From: Bacteroidota bacterium
Lineage (GTDB): Bacteria > Bacteroidota > Bacteroidia > Chitinophagales > Chitinophagaceae
DNA: 64,000 nucleotides
Assembly: GCA_018267725.1 (NCBI GenBank)
Contig: JAFDXY010000016.1
Location: 236,657-300,656, forward strand
Direction of reading: 5' to 3'
The notes under the pieces were generated by a model, which saw only the letters and a list, made by a program, of their open reading frames with translations, was not told the origin of the DNA and did not search any database. Position 1 is the first letter of the stretch, and every line of letters starts with the position of its first letter. Positions 35,025 through 43,849 of the stretch are shown in pieces. The position numbers and the translations under genes are program-made.

Positions 35025-36890
35025 ATGAAAAATAAATTCAAAAAAAATATAATATTAGCAAGCTTATTTTTTGTTACTATTATTACACAAGCACAGCCTC
35101 AAAAATTTGAAATAAAAAACGGGAACTTTTTATTAAATGGTAAAACAATTTATATACGTGCCGGAGAATTACATTATGCCAGAGTTCCTAAAGAATATTG
35201 GAAACAAAGGCTTTTAATGTTGAAAGCTATGGGTTTAAACACGGTATCTACTTATGTGTTTTGGAATTATCATCACCCAAAACCTAATGTTTGGAATTTT
35301 ACAACCGATAATCATAATCTTAAACAATTTCTTTCCATTGCAAAAGAAGTAGGTTTATTTGTAATACTACGTCCTGGTCCGTATGTGTGTGCAGAGTGGG
35401 AGTTTGGCGGATTTCCTTGGTGGTTGCCAACAGTAAAAGGATTAGAAATTAGAACCAACAATCAACCATTTTTAGATTCTTGTAAAAATTATTTTCAACA
35501 ATTAGCTAAACAAATTAAAGGCATGCATATTAGTGAAGGCGGACCCATTATTTTAACACAAGTTGAAAACGAATTTGGTTCTTATGTATCACAACGAAAA
35601 GATATTCCGTTAAAACAACATAAACAATACACTACTGCCATAAAAAAAATATTAGAAGAAACAGGGTTTAAACCTCCTTACTATACAGCAGATGGAAGAA
35701 CATTATTTAATGGCGGTTATGTTGATGGCGTTTTTCCGAGTGCAAACGGAGAAGATAATGTAGATAGTTTAAAAGCAACTGTAAATAAATACAACAATGG
35801 TGTTGGACCTTATTTTGTTGCAGAATTTTATCCGGGTTGGTTAGATCATTGGGCAGAACCTTTTCCTAAAGTGGCTACCGAAAAAGTTGTAGAACAAACT
35901 GAAAAGTATTTAAAAAACGATATTAGTTTTAGTTATTATATGATACACGGTGGAACAAATTTTGCATACACTGCCGGTGCTAATTATAGTAAAGAACATC
36001 CTATTCAACCAGACCTTACAAGTTACGATTATGATGCACCCATATCTGAAGCAGGTTGGGCAACACCAAAGTATATTGCGTTAAGAAATTTAATACAACA
36101 ATACACTTCTTATAAATTACCTGATATTCCAAAAGCTGCATCTGTTGTTACCATTCCTTCTATAAACATTAATAAAACAATTAATTTTTTTGAATGGAAG
36201 AAAACCATAAAACCCATAACAGCTAATCATCCTTTAAGTTTTGAAGAACTACATCAAGGGTTTGGTTTTGTTATGTATTCAATTAAAATAGAAAATGCAA
36301 TCGAAGGAGAAATGAATATTGACGGACTGAGAGATTATGCAACTATTTATGTAAACGGAAAAAGAGTGGCAGAACTAAACAGATATTATAATAATACAAA
36401 AACACATATTAATATTCCTGCAAATGCACAATTAGATATTTTGGTTGAAAATATGGGTAGAATAAACTATGGAGCAAAAATTACAGAAAGTTTTAAAGGA
36501 ATTATTTCGCCAGTTATTATTAACGGAAAAGAAATTACTGGTAATTGGAATATGTATTTAATGCCTTTAGAACAACAGCCTGATTTTTCAAATATTTCAC
36601 AAACAAAAATTACTAACGAAACTCCTGCATTTTATTCAACTAATTTTAATATAGAAAAAATTGGTGATATGTTTTTGAATATGGAAAATTGGGGAAAAGG
36701 AATTGTTTTTGTAAACGGGCACAACTTAGGCAGGTTTTGGAATGTAGGCCCACAACAAACCTTATACCTTCCCGGATGTTGGTTAAATAAAGGGAAAAAC
36801 TCTATTGTAATTTTTGATCAAAAAAATGATACAATACAAAAAGAAATTTCTTTCTCAAAAGAACCAATACTGGAAAAATTAAAACACTAA
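35025..36890 (+). CDS. Beta-galactosidase (GH35)
   Basis: 621 residues with a signal peptide (cut near I-T-Q-A-Q). GH35 landmarks are I-R-A-G-E-L-H-Y-A-R-V-P, L-N-T-V-S-T-Y-V-F-W-N-Y-H, G-P-Y-V-C-A-E-W-E-F-G-G-F-P-W-W-L, the acid/base Glu in Q-V-E-N-E-F-G (about 181), and the nucleophile Glu in V-A-E-F-Y-P-G-W (about 266). C-terminal jelly-roll domains include G-x-V-F-V-N-G-H-N-L-G-R-F-W. It removes terminal beta-linked galactose, probably exposed after sialidase action. It is the last gene of the locus and converges on osmC with a 14-base gap. Confidence 0.94.
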   Translation: MKNKFKKNIILASLFFVTIITQAQPQKFEIKNGNFLLNGKTIYIRAGELHYARVPKEYWKQRLLMLKAMGLNTVSTYVFWNYHHPKPNVWNFTTDNHNLKQFLSIAKEVGLFVILRPGPYVCAEWEFGGFPWWLPTVKGLEIRTNNQPFLDSCKNYFQQLAKQIKGMHISEGGPIILTQVENEFGSYVSQRKDIPLKQHKQYTTAIKKILEETGFKPPYYTADGRTLFNGGYVDGVFPSANGEDNVDSLKATVNKYNNGVGPYFVAEFYPGWLDHWAEPFPKVATEKVVEQTEKYLKNDISFSYYMIHGGTNFAYTAGANYSKEHPIQPDLTSYDYDAPISEAGWATPKYIALRNLIQQYTSYKLPDIPKAASVVTIPSININKTINFFEWKKTIKPITANHPLSFEELHQGFGFVMYSIKIENAIEGEMNIDGLRDYATIYVNGKRVAELNRYYNNTKTHINIPANAQLDILVENMGRINYGAKITESFKGIISPVIINGKEITGNWNMYLMPLEQQPDFSNISQTKITNETPAFYSTNFNIEKIGDMFLNMENWGKGIVFVNGHNLGRFWNVGPQQTLYLPGCWLNKGKNSIVIFDQKNDTIQKEISFSKEPILEKLKH

Positions 36891-36904
36891 AAACAAAATT
36901 TTTG

Positions 36905-37312
36905 TTACCAATTAAATGTTACATCTAACTTAATATCAGGATGCAAACTTTTTTCAACCGGGCAAGCTCTGGCAATTCTTATTAATTGTTCTTTTTGTTC
37001 GGTTGTTGCAACAAAATTTTCTGTAAAGTTAAGCATAGCTTTAATTTCAACTACTCTTCTTGGTGCGTCAGAACTCATAATTTTTGTAATATCAATTTTA
37101 GTTCCGTCAAAATTTAAATTCATAGAAGCAGCTTTAATAGCCATAGTGGTAATCATACATGCACCGTAAGATGTTGCCAATAAATCGGTTGGAGAAAATC
37201 TTTCTCCTTTACCCATATTATCAATAGGAGCATCGGTTTCAACTACCGAACCACTATGCAAATGTGTTAATTCTGTTCTTAAATTTCCTTTGTAAATAAT
37301 ACTTGATGTCAT
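36905..37312 (-). CDS. OsmC/Ohr-family peroxiredoxin-like protein
   Basis: 135 residues from the ATG at 37310-37312; an upstream in-frame ATG would add 13 residues unlike the family. The chain has the OsmC order S-P-T-D-L-L-A-T-S-Y-G-A-C-M-I-T-T-M (first redox Cys) and R-I-A-R-A-C-P-V-E-K-S-L (second redox Cys). Such proteins reduce organic hydroperoxides in the cytoplasm. It is convergent with the glycan locus and diverges from the following gene across a 45-base gap. Confidence 0.88.
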   Translation of the reverse strand: MTSSIIYKGNLRTELTHLHSGSVVETDAPIDNMGKGERFSPTDLLATSYGACMITTMAIKAASMNLNFDGTKIDITKIMSSDAPRRVVEIKAMLNFTENFVATTEQKEQLIRIARACPVEKSLHPDIKLDVTFNW

Positions 37313-37357
37313 TGCTATAATTTTTTGCCTAAATTTACGCATACAAAACAAATACGA

Positions 37358-38158
37358 GTGAAGAAGATTTTTATTTTACTAATCATTATTGTTCCGGTAA
37401 CATTATTTTCTCAAAACGAAAAACAAACAAGGCAAGAAAAAATTGCCCAACGAAAAGAAAGAATAAACAAATTAATTAAGCAAGAAGAAGAAGGTGCATT
37501 AATTTATGAAAAACAAAACGCATTTGGTATAAAATTAAATACAGACGGGTACGGTTTTTTTTATGAACATGGAAAATATAAAACTATTGAAAAAACAAAT
37601 TCTTGGTTTATAGAATTAGGTGAAAGAAAAGATAAAAAAGAAGAAAAAATTACCAATGGAAATGGGTTCTTCGCTTTTGGCAATCCTTATATTTATGGTA
37701 AAATAAATAACTTCTATTATCTAAAATTAGGAATAGAGCAACAAAGATTATTAGGAGGAAAGGGAAATAAAAACGGAGTAGCTGTTTCATTAATATATGG
37801 TGGTGGTTTAAGTTTGGGAATGTTAAAACCATATTATTTGCAAATAAGTTCCTCTTCTTTAGGAACGTTAGATATTAAGTATGATGGAGGTAATGATTCT
37901 ACCTTCTTAAATCAAAATGTAATTAATGGTTCAACAGGTCCGTTCAAAGGATTTGGAGAAATGAAATATGTACCCGGTGCATTACTAAAAACGGCTATAC
38001 GCTTTGATTACGGACGTTATAACGAATTACTTTCTGCAATAGAAGTTGGTGTTAATGCCGAATATTATTCTGATAATATGCCTATTATGGCAAAAACAGA
38101 AGCCGGTAAACTTTTCTTTAATGCTTATTTGGCATTCGTATTTGGTAAACGAAAGTAA
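37358..38158 (+). CDS. Conserved hypothetical outer-membrane beta-barrel protein
   Basis: 266 residues from the GTG at 37358, chosen because a clean signal peptide (K-K-I-F-I-L-L-I-I-I-V-P-V-T-L-F-S-Q) starts there; the upstream TTG would add eleven polar residues. A short charged helix rich in Lys, Arg, Glu and Gln follows (about 20-50), then alternating aromatic and small residues ending in A-Y-L-A-F-V-F-G-K-R-K, as in a small beta-barrel. No enzymatic motif was seen and the role is unknown. Confidence 0.75.
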   Translation: MKKIFILLIIIVPVTLFSQNEKQTRQEKIAQRKERINKLIKQEEEGALIYEKQNAFGIKLNTDGYGFFYEHGKYKTIEKTNSWFIELGERKDKKEEKITNGNGFFAFGNPYIYGKINNFYYLKLGIEQQRLLGGKGNKNGVAVSLIYGGGLSLGMLKPYYLQISSSSLGTLDIKYDGGNDSTFLNQNVINGSTGPFKGFGEMKYVPGALLKTAIRFDYGRYNELLSAIEVGVNAEYYSDNMPIMAKTEAGKLFFNAYLAFVFGKRK

Positions 38159-38168
38159 ATTACTTTTG
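38141..38168 (+). promoter_or_regulatory. Predicted lipA promoter
   Basis: TTTG at 38141-38144 and a perfect TACTTTTG at 38161-38168, 16 bases apart (somewhat short), overlap the end of the preceding gene. Transcription would begin about 55 bases before the lipA ATG. Confidence 0.4.
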
Positions 38169-38228
38169 CTGCCATTATTCAAATAAAAATAAACTGCAAA
38201 CTCAGTTATTTTAAGTAAAGAAAAGCAG

Positions 38229-39164
38229 ATGCAAGAACTACCAATTATTTCAAACAACACTACAGTAACTAAAATAAAAAAACCCGATTGGCTTAGAGTA
38301 AAACTACCTATTGGGCAAAGCTACAAACACGTTCGCAGTTTAGTTGATACACATAAATTGCATACCATTTGCGAAAGCGGTAATTGCCCAAATATGGGTG
38401 AATGTTGGGGAGAAGGCACTGCCACTTTTATGATACTCGGAAATATTTGTACACGCAGTTGTGGCTTTTGTGCAGTAGCAACCGGAAGGCCAGAACCTGT
38501 TGATTTTGATGAACCTCAACGCGTAGCAGAAGCTGTTTTTTTAATGAAAGTAAAACATGCTGTTATAACATCGGTAGATAGAGATGAATTGAAAGATGGT
38601 GGCTCAATTATTTGGCACAACACTATTAAAGCAGTAAAAACATTAAATCCTAATACAACACTTGAAACTTTAATTCCTGATTTTAGAGGTAATGAAGAAC
38701 AAATACAACGCATTATAAATGCAGCACCTGAAGTAGTTAGCCACAATATGGAAACAGTTGAACGATTAACTAAATTAGTTCGCATTCAAGCCAAATACAG
38801 AAGAAGCCTTGAAGTTTTAAATATATTAAAAAAAGGTGGTATGCGTACTAAAACAGGTATTATGTTAGGTTTGGGCGAAACAAAAGAAGAAGTCATACAA
38901 AGCATGGAAGATTTAGTTAAAGTAGGTTGTGATGTATTAACACTTGGCCAATATTTACAACCAACAGTTAAACATTTAAAAGTGCAACGTTTTGTGCATC
39001 CCGATGAATTTGCAGAATTACGTGAAATTGGTTACCAACTTGGGTTTGATTATGTTGAAAGTGGCCCGTTAGTTAGATCATCTTATCATAGCGAAAAACA
39101 TGTTATACCGGGCTACGGTAAAAACAAATGGATGAACGAAAAAGAAAATTTAGTTAATATATAA
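38229..39164 (+). CDS. lipA: Lipoyl synthase
   Basis: A 311-residue radical-SAM enzyme that inserts two sulfur atoms into octanoyl groups on lipoyl domains, in the cytoplasm. The auxiliary cluster cysteines are C48, C53 and C59 ([12 protein letters not shown]). The radical-SAM set is C74-x3-C78-x2-C81 (C-T-R-S-C-G-F-C), and the C-terminal R-S-S-Y-H-S-E supplies the conserved Arg-Ser-Ser-Tyr. The length is normal. It is likely monocistronic, as a terminator follows at once. Confidence 0.97.
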   Translation: MQELPIISNNTTVTKIKKPDWLRVKLPIGQSYKHVRSLVDTHKLHTICESGNCPNMGECWGEGTATFMILGNICTRSCGFCAVATGRPEPVDFDEPQRVAEAVFLMKVKHAVITSVDRDELKDGGSIIWHNTIKAVKTLNPNTTLETLIPDFRGNEEQIQRIINAAPEVVSHNMETVERLTKLVRIQAKYRRSLEVLNILKKGGMRTKTGIMLGLGETKEEVIQSMEDLVKVGCDVLTLGQYLQPTVKHLKVQRFVHPDEFAELREIGYQLGFDYVESGPLVRSSYHSEKHVIPGYGKNKWMNEKENLVNI

Positions 39165-39169
39165 ATAAT

Positions 39170-39196
39170 ACGCCGGTTAAAACTGGCGTTTTTAAT
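39170..39196 (+). terminator. Rho-independent terminator after lipA
   Basis: ACGCCGGTT (39170-39178) pairs with AACTGGCGT (39181-39189), one wobble pair, followed by a TTTTT run. Confidence 0.7.
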
Positions 39197-39206
39197 TTCA
39201 AAAGTT

Positions 39207-40160
39207 ATGAAAAAAAATATTTTACTTTTTGCATCCTTATGTATAACATTAAATCTTTTTGCTCAGGTAAAATGGCAGAATGTAGATTCTTTGTTTCAAC
39301 CATTACCACAAGGGTTTCATGTTTATTACACTAATGATAGTTTAGATGGCAAACCTAATATTGCTTATTATGCAGAAGCCGATTTAAAAAATAAAAATTT
39401 AATTTTTACAACAGATACTACTAAAGGAAGAAGGCTAACACCAACTCAATATTTTGAGAGAGATAGTAAACCTTTATTAGTTATTAATTGCACTTTTTTT
39501 GAATTTGTGCATAACAGTAATTTAAACTTGGTTGTAAAAGATGGCAAAATTTTATCATACAATCATCAAACAATTAATGGCAAAGGAAAAGATACTTTAA
39601 CTTACCGACATACTTTTCCCAGTGCATTAGGCATTGATAAAAAAAGAAATGCAGATGTTGCATGGACGTTTACTGATTCTTCTTTAAAAAATATTTATGC
39701 CACGCAAACCATTATTCAACCTATAAAAGATTCTGTTGAAAATTTTTCATATAATAAAATAAAGTCATCTAATACATTTACTAAATGGGATATGCAAACT
39801 GCAGTTGGCGGCGGACCAGTTTTATTACAAAACGGTGAAATAAAAATTACTAATAACGAAGAATTAAAATTTACAGGTAAAGCCATTAACGATAAACATC
39901 CAAGAACTTGTATAGGTTATACTACTGATGGGAAATTGATTGTTATGGTAATTGAAGGAAGAAATAAAGGAAAAGCAGAAGGAGCAACACTTGTACAACA
40001 AGCCAAACTATTACAACAAATTGGTTGTGTTGAAGCATTAAATTTAGATGGAGGCGGCAGCAGTTGTATGTTAATTAACGGAAAACAAACTATTAAGCCC
40101 AGCGATAAAGAAGGAGAAAGACCTGTGCCTGCCGTGTTTTTAATTCAAGCAAAAAAATAA
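39207..40160 (+). CDS. Phosphodiester glycosidase family protein (NAGPA domain)
   Basis: 317 residues with a signal peptide (cut near L-N-L-F-A-Q). It has the NAGPA/DUF2233 fold: I-N-C-T-F-F-E near residue 92, A-V-G-G-G-P-V-L-L-Q-N-G, H-P-R-T-C-I-G-Y, and the signature N-L-D-G-G-G-S-S near 290. The family cleaves alpha-GlcNAc-1-phosphodiesters and related cell-wall or exopolymer linkages in the periplasm or outside. The precise substrate is unknown. Although close to the glycan locus, it is separated from it by osmC and lipA and is probably not part of it. Confidence 0.88.
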   Translation: MKKNILLFASLCITLNLFAQVKWQNVDSLFQPLPQGFHVYYTNDSLDGKPNIAYYAEADLKNKNLIFTTDTTKGRRLTPTQYFERDSKPLLVINCTFFEFVHNSNLNLVVKDGKILSYNHQTINGKGKDTLTYRHTFPSALGIDKKRNADVAWTFTDSSLKNIYATQTIIQPIKDSVENFSYNKIKSSNTFTKWDMQTAVGGGPVLLQNGEIKITNNEELKFTGKAINDKHPRTCIGYTTDGKLIVMVIEGRNKGKAEGATLVQQAKLLQQIGCVEALNLDGGGSSCMLINGKQTIKPSDKEGERPVPAVFLIQAKK

Positions 40161-40225
40161 TAGTTATACAAACAAACCTTTATGTTTATTTGATAACAAC
40201 TTCATTTTAAAAGTATCTTCACCGC

Positions 40226-42082
40226 ATGAATTATGCAACCTTAGAATCTTGTTTAATTGATTTAGAAAAACATGGGCATTTAGTAAGAGTAAAAGAAGAA
40301 GTAGATCCTTATTTAGAAATGGCTGCTATTCATTTACGCGTACATGAAGCAGGAGGCCCGGCATTATTGTTTGAAAATGTAAAAGGAACTAATTATAGAA
40401 CTGCATCTAATATTTTTGGTACGTTAGAAAGAAGCAAATTTATTTTTAGAAAAACATTTCAATCTGTTCAGCAACTTATTCAATTAAAAAAAAATCCGGT
40501 TGAGGCATTTAAGCACCCATTCAAAAATATTAATATAGGTTGGGCTGCATTAAAAGCATTACCACTTCATTTAAAGTTAAATGAAAAAGGTTTTGAAGGC
40601 TTAAATAGAATGTTTCCATTTTATCAAACTCAAAATAGCTTTCAAGAAATAAACATTGAAAATTTGCCATTAATTCATCACTGGAAAAATGATGGTGGTG
40701 CATTTGTAACGTTGCCACAAGTTTATACAGAGGATGTTGATGCACCTGGAATTATGAATGCAAATGTGGGAATGTATCGCATTCAATTAAACGGAAATAA
40801 TTATATATTAAATAATGAAGTTGGATTGCATTATCAATTACACAGAGGTATTGGTGTGCATCAAACAAAAGCAAATAAAAAAGGATTGCCGTTAAAAGTA
40901 AGTTGTTTTGTAGGTGGGCCGCCAAGCCATACATTAGCAGCCGTAATGCCTTTGCCCGAAGGTGTTAGTGAAGCAACATTTGCAGGCGTTTTAGGCGGTA
41001 GAAGATTTAGATATTTTTATAAAGATGGTTATTGCATTAGTGCAGATGCCGATTTTGTAATAACAGGAGAGGTGTACCCAAACGATAATAAACCCGAAGG
41101 CCCGTTTGGAGATCATTTAGGTTATTACTCTTTACAACATGATTTTCCTGTTATGAAAATTAATAAAGTGTATGCAAAGAAAAATGCAATTTGGCCTTTT
41201 ACAGTTGTTGGTAGACCACCGCAAGAAGATACAAGTTTTGGTACATTAATACATGAGTTAGCAGGTAATGCTATACCACAAGAAATACCAGGTTTAAAAA
41301 ATGTGAATGCTGTAGATGCAGCAGGTGTGCACCCTTTATTAATTGCAATTGGTAGTGAGCGTTATACACCTTACAACCAAACAAAACATCCTGCAGAATT
41401 ATTAACTATTGCTAACCATATTTTAGGAACAGGGCAATTAAGCTTAGCAAAATTTTTATTTATAACTGCCGATGAAACCAATCAACTTTCAACTCATAAA
41501 ATAGATGAATATTTTAAATATGTTTTAGAACGAATTAATTGGCAGCGTGATATTCATTTTTATACAAACACAACTATTGATACATTAGATTATTCAGGTA
41601 CATCTTTAAACAACGGAAGTAAAGTAGTATTTGCTGCTTATGGAGATAAATTAAGAGAATTATGTACGCAAGTACCGCAATGTTTAAATGAGTTTGGAAA
41701 TGCACAATTATGTATGCCTGGTGTTATTGCTATTGAATGTACGAATTACGAATTACGAATTACGAATTTGATTGAGAAACTGTCATTTGCCAATTCTCAA
41801 TTATCATCTGTTGCTATGATTGTGTTGTGTGATGATGCAAATTTTACTACAGCTACCTTAAATAGTTTTCTGTGGGTAACATTTACTCGCTGTAACCCAA
41901 GCCATGATATTTATGGTGTTGGTGATTTTTTTGAAAACAAACATTGGGGTTGCAAAGGTCCGTTGGTTATTGATGCACGTATAAAACCACATCATGCACC
42001 TATTTTAGAAAAAGATGCAGCTACCGAAAAAAAGGTTGATAAATTATTTGAAAAGGGGGGCAGTTTATATGGTATTAAATAA
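40226..42082 (+). CDS. UbiD-family decarboxylase (probable menaquinone pathway)
   Basis: 618 residues. It begins L-I-D-L-E-K-H-G-H-L-V-R-V-K-E-E-V-D-P-Y-L-E and contains the prenylated-FMN/metal region N-A-N-V-G-M-Y-R-I-Q, H-R-G-I-G-V-H, the E-A-x-F-A-G-V-L-G-G-R segment, G-E-V-Y-P, E-G-P-F-G-D-H-L-G-Y-Y and P-Q-E-D-T. UbiD enzymes decarboxylate aromatic acids with prenylated FMN, and Bacteroidota copies are usually assigned to menaquinone synthesis. In the C-terminal part a run of four TACGAAT heptamers (41740-41767) adds N-Y-E-L-R-I-T-N in frame. Confidence 0.9.
   Translation: MNYATLESCLIDLEKHGHLVRVKEEVDPYLEMAAIHLRVHEAGGPALLFENVKGTNYRTASNIFGTLERSKFIFRKTFQSVQQLIQLKKNPVEAFKHPFKNINIGWAALKALPLHLKLNEKGFEGLNRMFPFYQTQNSFQEINIENLPLIHHWKNDGGAFVTLPQVYTEDVDAPGIMNANVGMYRIQLNGNNYILNNEVGLHYQLHRGIGVHQTKANKKGLPLKVSCFVGGPPSHTLAAVMPLPEGVSEATFAGVLGGRRFRYFYKDGYCISADADFVITGEVYPNDNKPEGPFGDHLGYYSLQHDFPVMKINKVYAKKNAIWPFTVVGRPPQEDTSFGTLIHELAGNAIPQEIPGLKNVNAVDAAGVHPLLIAIGSERYTPYNQTKHPAELLTIANHILGTGQLSLAKFLFITADETNQLSTHKIDEYFKYVLERINWQRDIHFYTNTTIDTLDYSGTSLNNGSKVVFAAYGDKLRELCTQVPQCLNEFGNAQLCMPGVIAIECTNYELRITNLIEKLSFANSQLSSVAMIVLCDDANFTTATLNSFLWVTFTRCNPSHDIYGVGDFFENKHWGCKGPLVIDARIKPHHAPILEKDAATEKKVDKLFEKGGSLYGIK
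41740..41767. repeat. Perfect heptamer tandem repeat TACGAAT x4 inside the ubiD-family gene
   Basis: Four perfect copies (41740-41746, 41747-41753, 41754-41760, 41761-41767), followed at 41791-41804 by CAATTCT, CAATTAT. The same period of seven is seen in valS with different unit sequences. Confidence 0.9.
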
Positions 42083-42096
42083 AATATTTTTTTCGA

Positions 42097-42975
42097 ATGA
42101 ATAAACAATTTTCTCAAATTTCTTTTTTTAATGCAATAGCAAATGGTATTGGACAGATTATGTTGCAAGAAAATAAATGGACAGGTTTATTTTTTATTGC
42201 TGGTCTTTTTATAGGGAATTGGCAATATGCAGTTGCAGCAATTGTTGCGGCAGCAGTTGGAACAATGCTGGCAATAGTATTAGCTTTTAATAACGATAAT
42301 ATTAATGCAGGTTTATATGGATTTAGCCCTGCATTAGTTGGGATAGCTTTAATTTTTTTATTTGCTAATACATTATTTGTTTGGATATTAATTATTGCAG
42401 GTGCAATTGCTGCAGCATTACTTCAACATTTATTTATTACTAAAAAAATATCCGGTTACACTTTTCCATTTATTGTAATTACGTGGTTACTTATTTTTTT
42501 TATTCGAAATTATACAACTATTCCTCCATCTAATTTCATGCAAACAAAATTTATGCAAACTCAGTTTGATAATTTTTTTTCATTAACGAATGGCTTTGGA
42601 GAAGTGATGTTTCAGTCTAACAAATTATCAGGCATCCTTTTTTTTATAGGTGTTTTAATAAGTAAACCTATCACTGCTTTGTATGCATTAGCAGCATCTT
42701 TAATTGGGATTTTAGTTGCATTATTAAATGGACAAATGATAGAGCAAATACAAATGGGATTATTTGGTTTTAATACTTTACTTACTGCAATTGTTTTTTC
42801 AGCATCAAAAAAATTAACTGCTTTGTGGGTTGTAATTGGTTCTGTTATTACTATTGCCATTCATATTTTATTAGTTAATTATGCTGTTTTAAATATTGTA
42901 GGAGGAGTGTTTACTTTTCCGTTTGTTGCAGGCACATGGATTACATTATTCATTCAAAAGAATGTTGCAAAATAG
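42097..42975 (+). CDS. Urea transporter family protein
   Basis: 292 residues, about ten membrane spans. It shows the family's internal duplication: N-A-G-L-Y-G-F-S-P-A-L-V-G-I-A-L near residue 70 and I-Q-M-G-L-F-G-F-N-T-L-L-T-A-I near 218, each preceded by a W-K/N-K-W-T/L-S-G-hydrophobic half (Q-E-N-K-W-T-G and Q-S-N-K-L-S-G). Such proteins are passive channels for urea or short amides in the inner membrane. It starts 14 bases after the ubiD-family gene. No urease gene is in the window, so physiological use is open. Confidence 0.88.
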   Translation: MNKQFSQISFFNAIANGIGQIMLQENKWTGLFFIAGLFIGNWQYAVAAIVAAAVGTMLAIVLAFNNDNINAGLYGFSPALVGIALIFLFANTLFVWILIIAGAIAAALLQHLFITKKISGYTFPFIVITWLLIFFIRNYTTIPPSNFMQTKFMQTQFDNFFSLTNGFGEVMFQSNKLSGILFFIGVLISKPITALYALAASLIGILVALLNGQMIEQIQMGLFGFNTLLTAIVFSASKKLTALWVVIGSVITIAIHILLVNYAVLNIVGGVFTFPFVAGTWITLFIQKNVAK

Positions 42976-43008
42976 TATCAGCATAAAACTAATTAGGGAT
43001 AATTTATT

Positions 43009-43470
43009 TTATTTCTCCCAAAATTTATCTTCCCAATTATCTGTAAAAGAATCTTTATTAAGTTGTGCTAATAAATTTAATTGTTGTGTAGTGGCTGCTT
43101 CTTGAATTGCGTTAAATAAAATTCTTTCTTCAAAACGAATATGTGCATCTAATTCTGCTTCAATAGATTTAAGTGATGGTTCAATATTTTTATCGTCTTC
43201 AAAATATTTTTTTATTTTATTATGTTCAGCTAAAGCCTGAATAATAAGTGGATTGTTTGCAGGCAATATAGAAAAGAGATATTTTTCTTCTTCTGCAAAA
43301 TGTTGTTTTAAATGATTATGCCAAAACCAATTGCTGTATTGTTTTATTCGGCCTGCTGCAATATTATGTTTAAAGCCTTCTTTTATTTTCCAACAAAGTA
43401 AAAGTGCATGGTGGTGCTCTCTACTAAATGGTTGTAATAAATCATTTCTTTTAATTGGTTTTGTACTCAT
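43009..43470 (-). CDS. Hemerythrin HHE-domain protein
   Basis: A 153-residue four-helix protein with the HHE metal-ligand pattern: S-R-E-H-H-H-A-L-L (His), W-F-W-H-N-H-L-K-Q-H-F-A-E-E-E (His and Glu), A-E-H-N-K-I (His) and A-H-I-R-F-E-E-R (His and Glu). A di-iron centre binding oxygen or NO is expected. It is cytoplasmic, last in the rrf2-globin-DUF488 gene set, and three bases from DUF488. Its position suggests a role in NO or oxygen stress, or iron-sulfur repair. Confidence 0.85.
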   Translation of the reverse strand: MSTKPIKRNDLLQPFSREHHHALLLCWKIKEGFKHNIAAGRIKQYSNWFWHNHLKQHFAEEEKYLFSILPANNPLIIQALAEHNKIKKYFEDDKNIEPSLKSIEAELDAHIRFEERILFNAIQEAATTQQLNLLAQLNKDSFTDNWEDKFWEK

Positions 43471-43472
43471 GA

Positions 43473-43826
43473 TTATTTTGTTTTAGTCAAAACTTCTAAT
43501 AATACAACTGCTTGATTCATTTGCGAATCTTTTGCAGAATACAGTAGCGTTACATTTTGTTTAGCTGCAATATTTTTTAAACGCTTTAATTCTTCTTGTT
43601 TTGATTTTAATTCTTCTTTGTATCGTTTTTTAAATTCTGTAAATAATACAGGTGTATGATTAAACCATTTGCGTAATTCGGAAGAAGGTGGTATTTCTTT
43701 ATTCCATTCGTTAATAGCAGCATTTTCTTTTTTAATACCTCGTGGCCATAAGCGATCTACCAACACCCGATAACCGTCGCTTGGTTCAGGTTTTTCATAA
43801 ATGCGTTTTATTATTATTTGTTTCAT
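43473..43826 (-). CDS. DUF488 family protein (YeaO-like)
   Basis: 117 residues with the family signature R-V-L-V-D-R-L-W-P-R-G-I-K-K-E near residue 22, followed by W-x-K-E-I-P-P-S-S-E-L-R-K-W-F and F-x-x-R-Y-x-x-E-L. It is cytoplasmic. The function of DUF488 is unknown, but these genes often sit near heme or NO-related genes, as here between truncated globin and hemerythrin. Confidence 0.88.
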   Translation of the reverse strand: MKQIIIKRIYEKPEPSDGYRVLVDRLWPRGIKKENAAINEWNKEIPPSSELRKWFNHTPVLFTEFKKRYKEELKSKQEELKRLKNIAAKQNVTLLYSAKDSQMNQAVVLLEVLTKTK

Positions 43827-43849
43827 AGTGCTTTTAAATAAAATAACAT

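Noticed and set aside
36891..36906. Terminator between GH35 and osmC
   Set aside because: AACAAAA and TTTTGTT are complementary, but the spacing leaves almost no loop and the stem is all weak pairs except one. It was not strong enough to call.
39207..40160. Phosphodiester glycosidase as part of the sialoglycan locus
   Set aside because: It is separated from the locus by osmC, an outer-membrane protein gene and lipA with its terminator, so its nearness is probably incidental.
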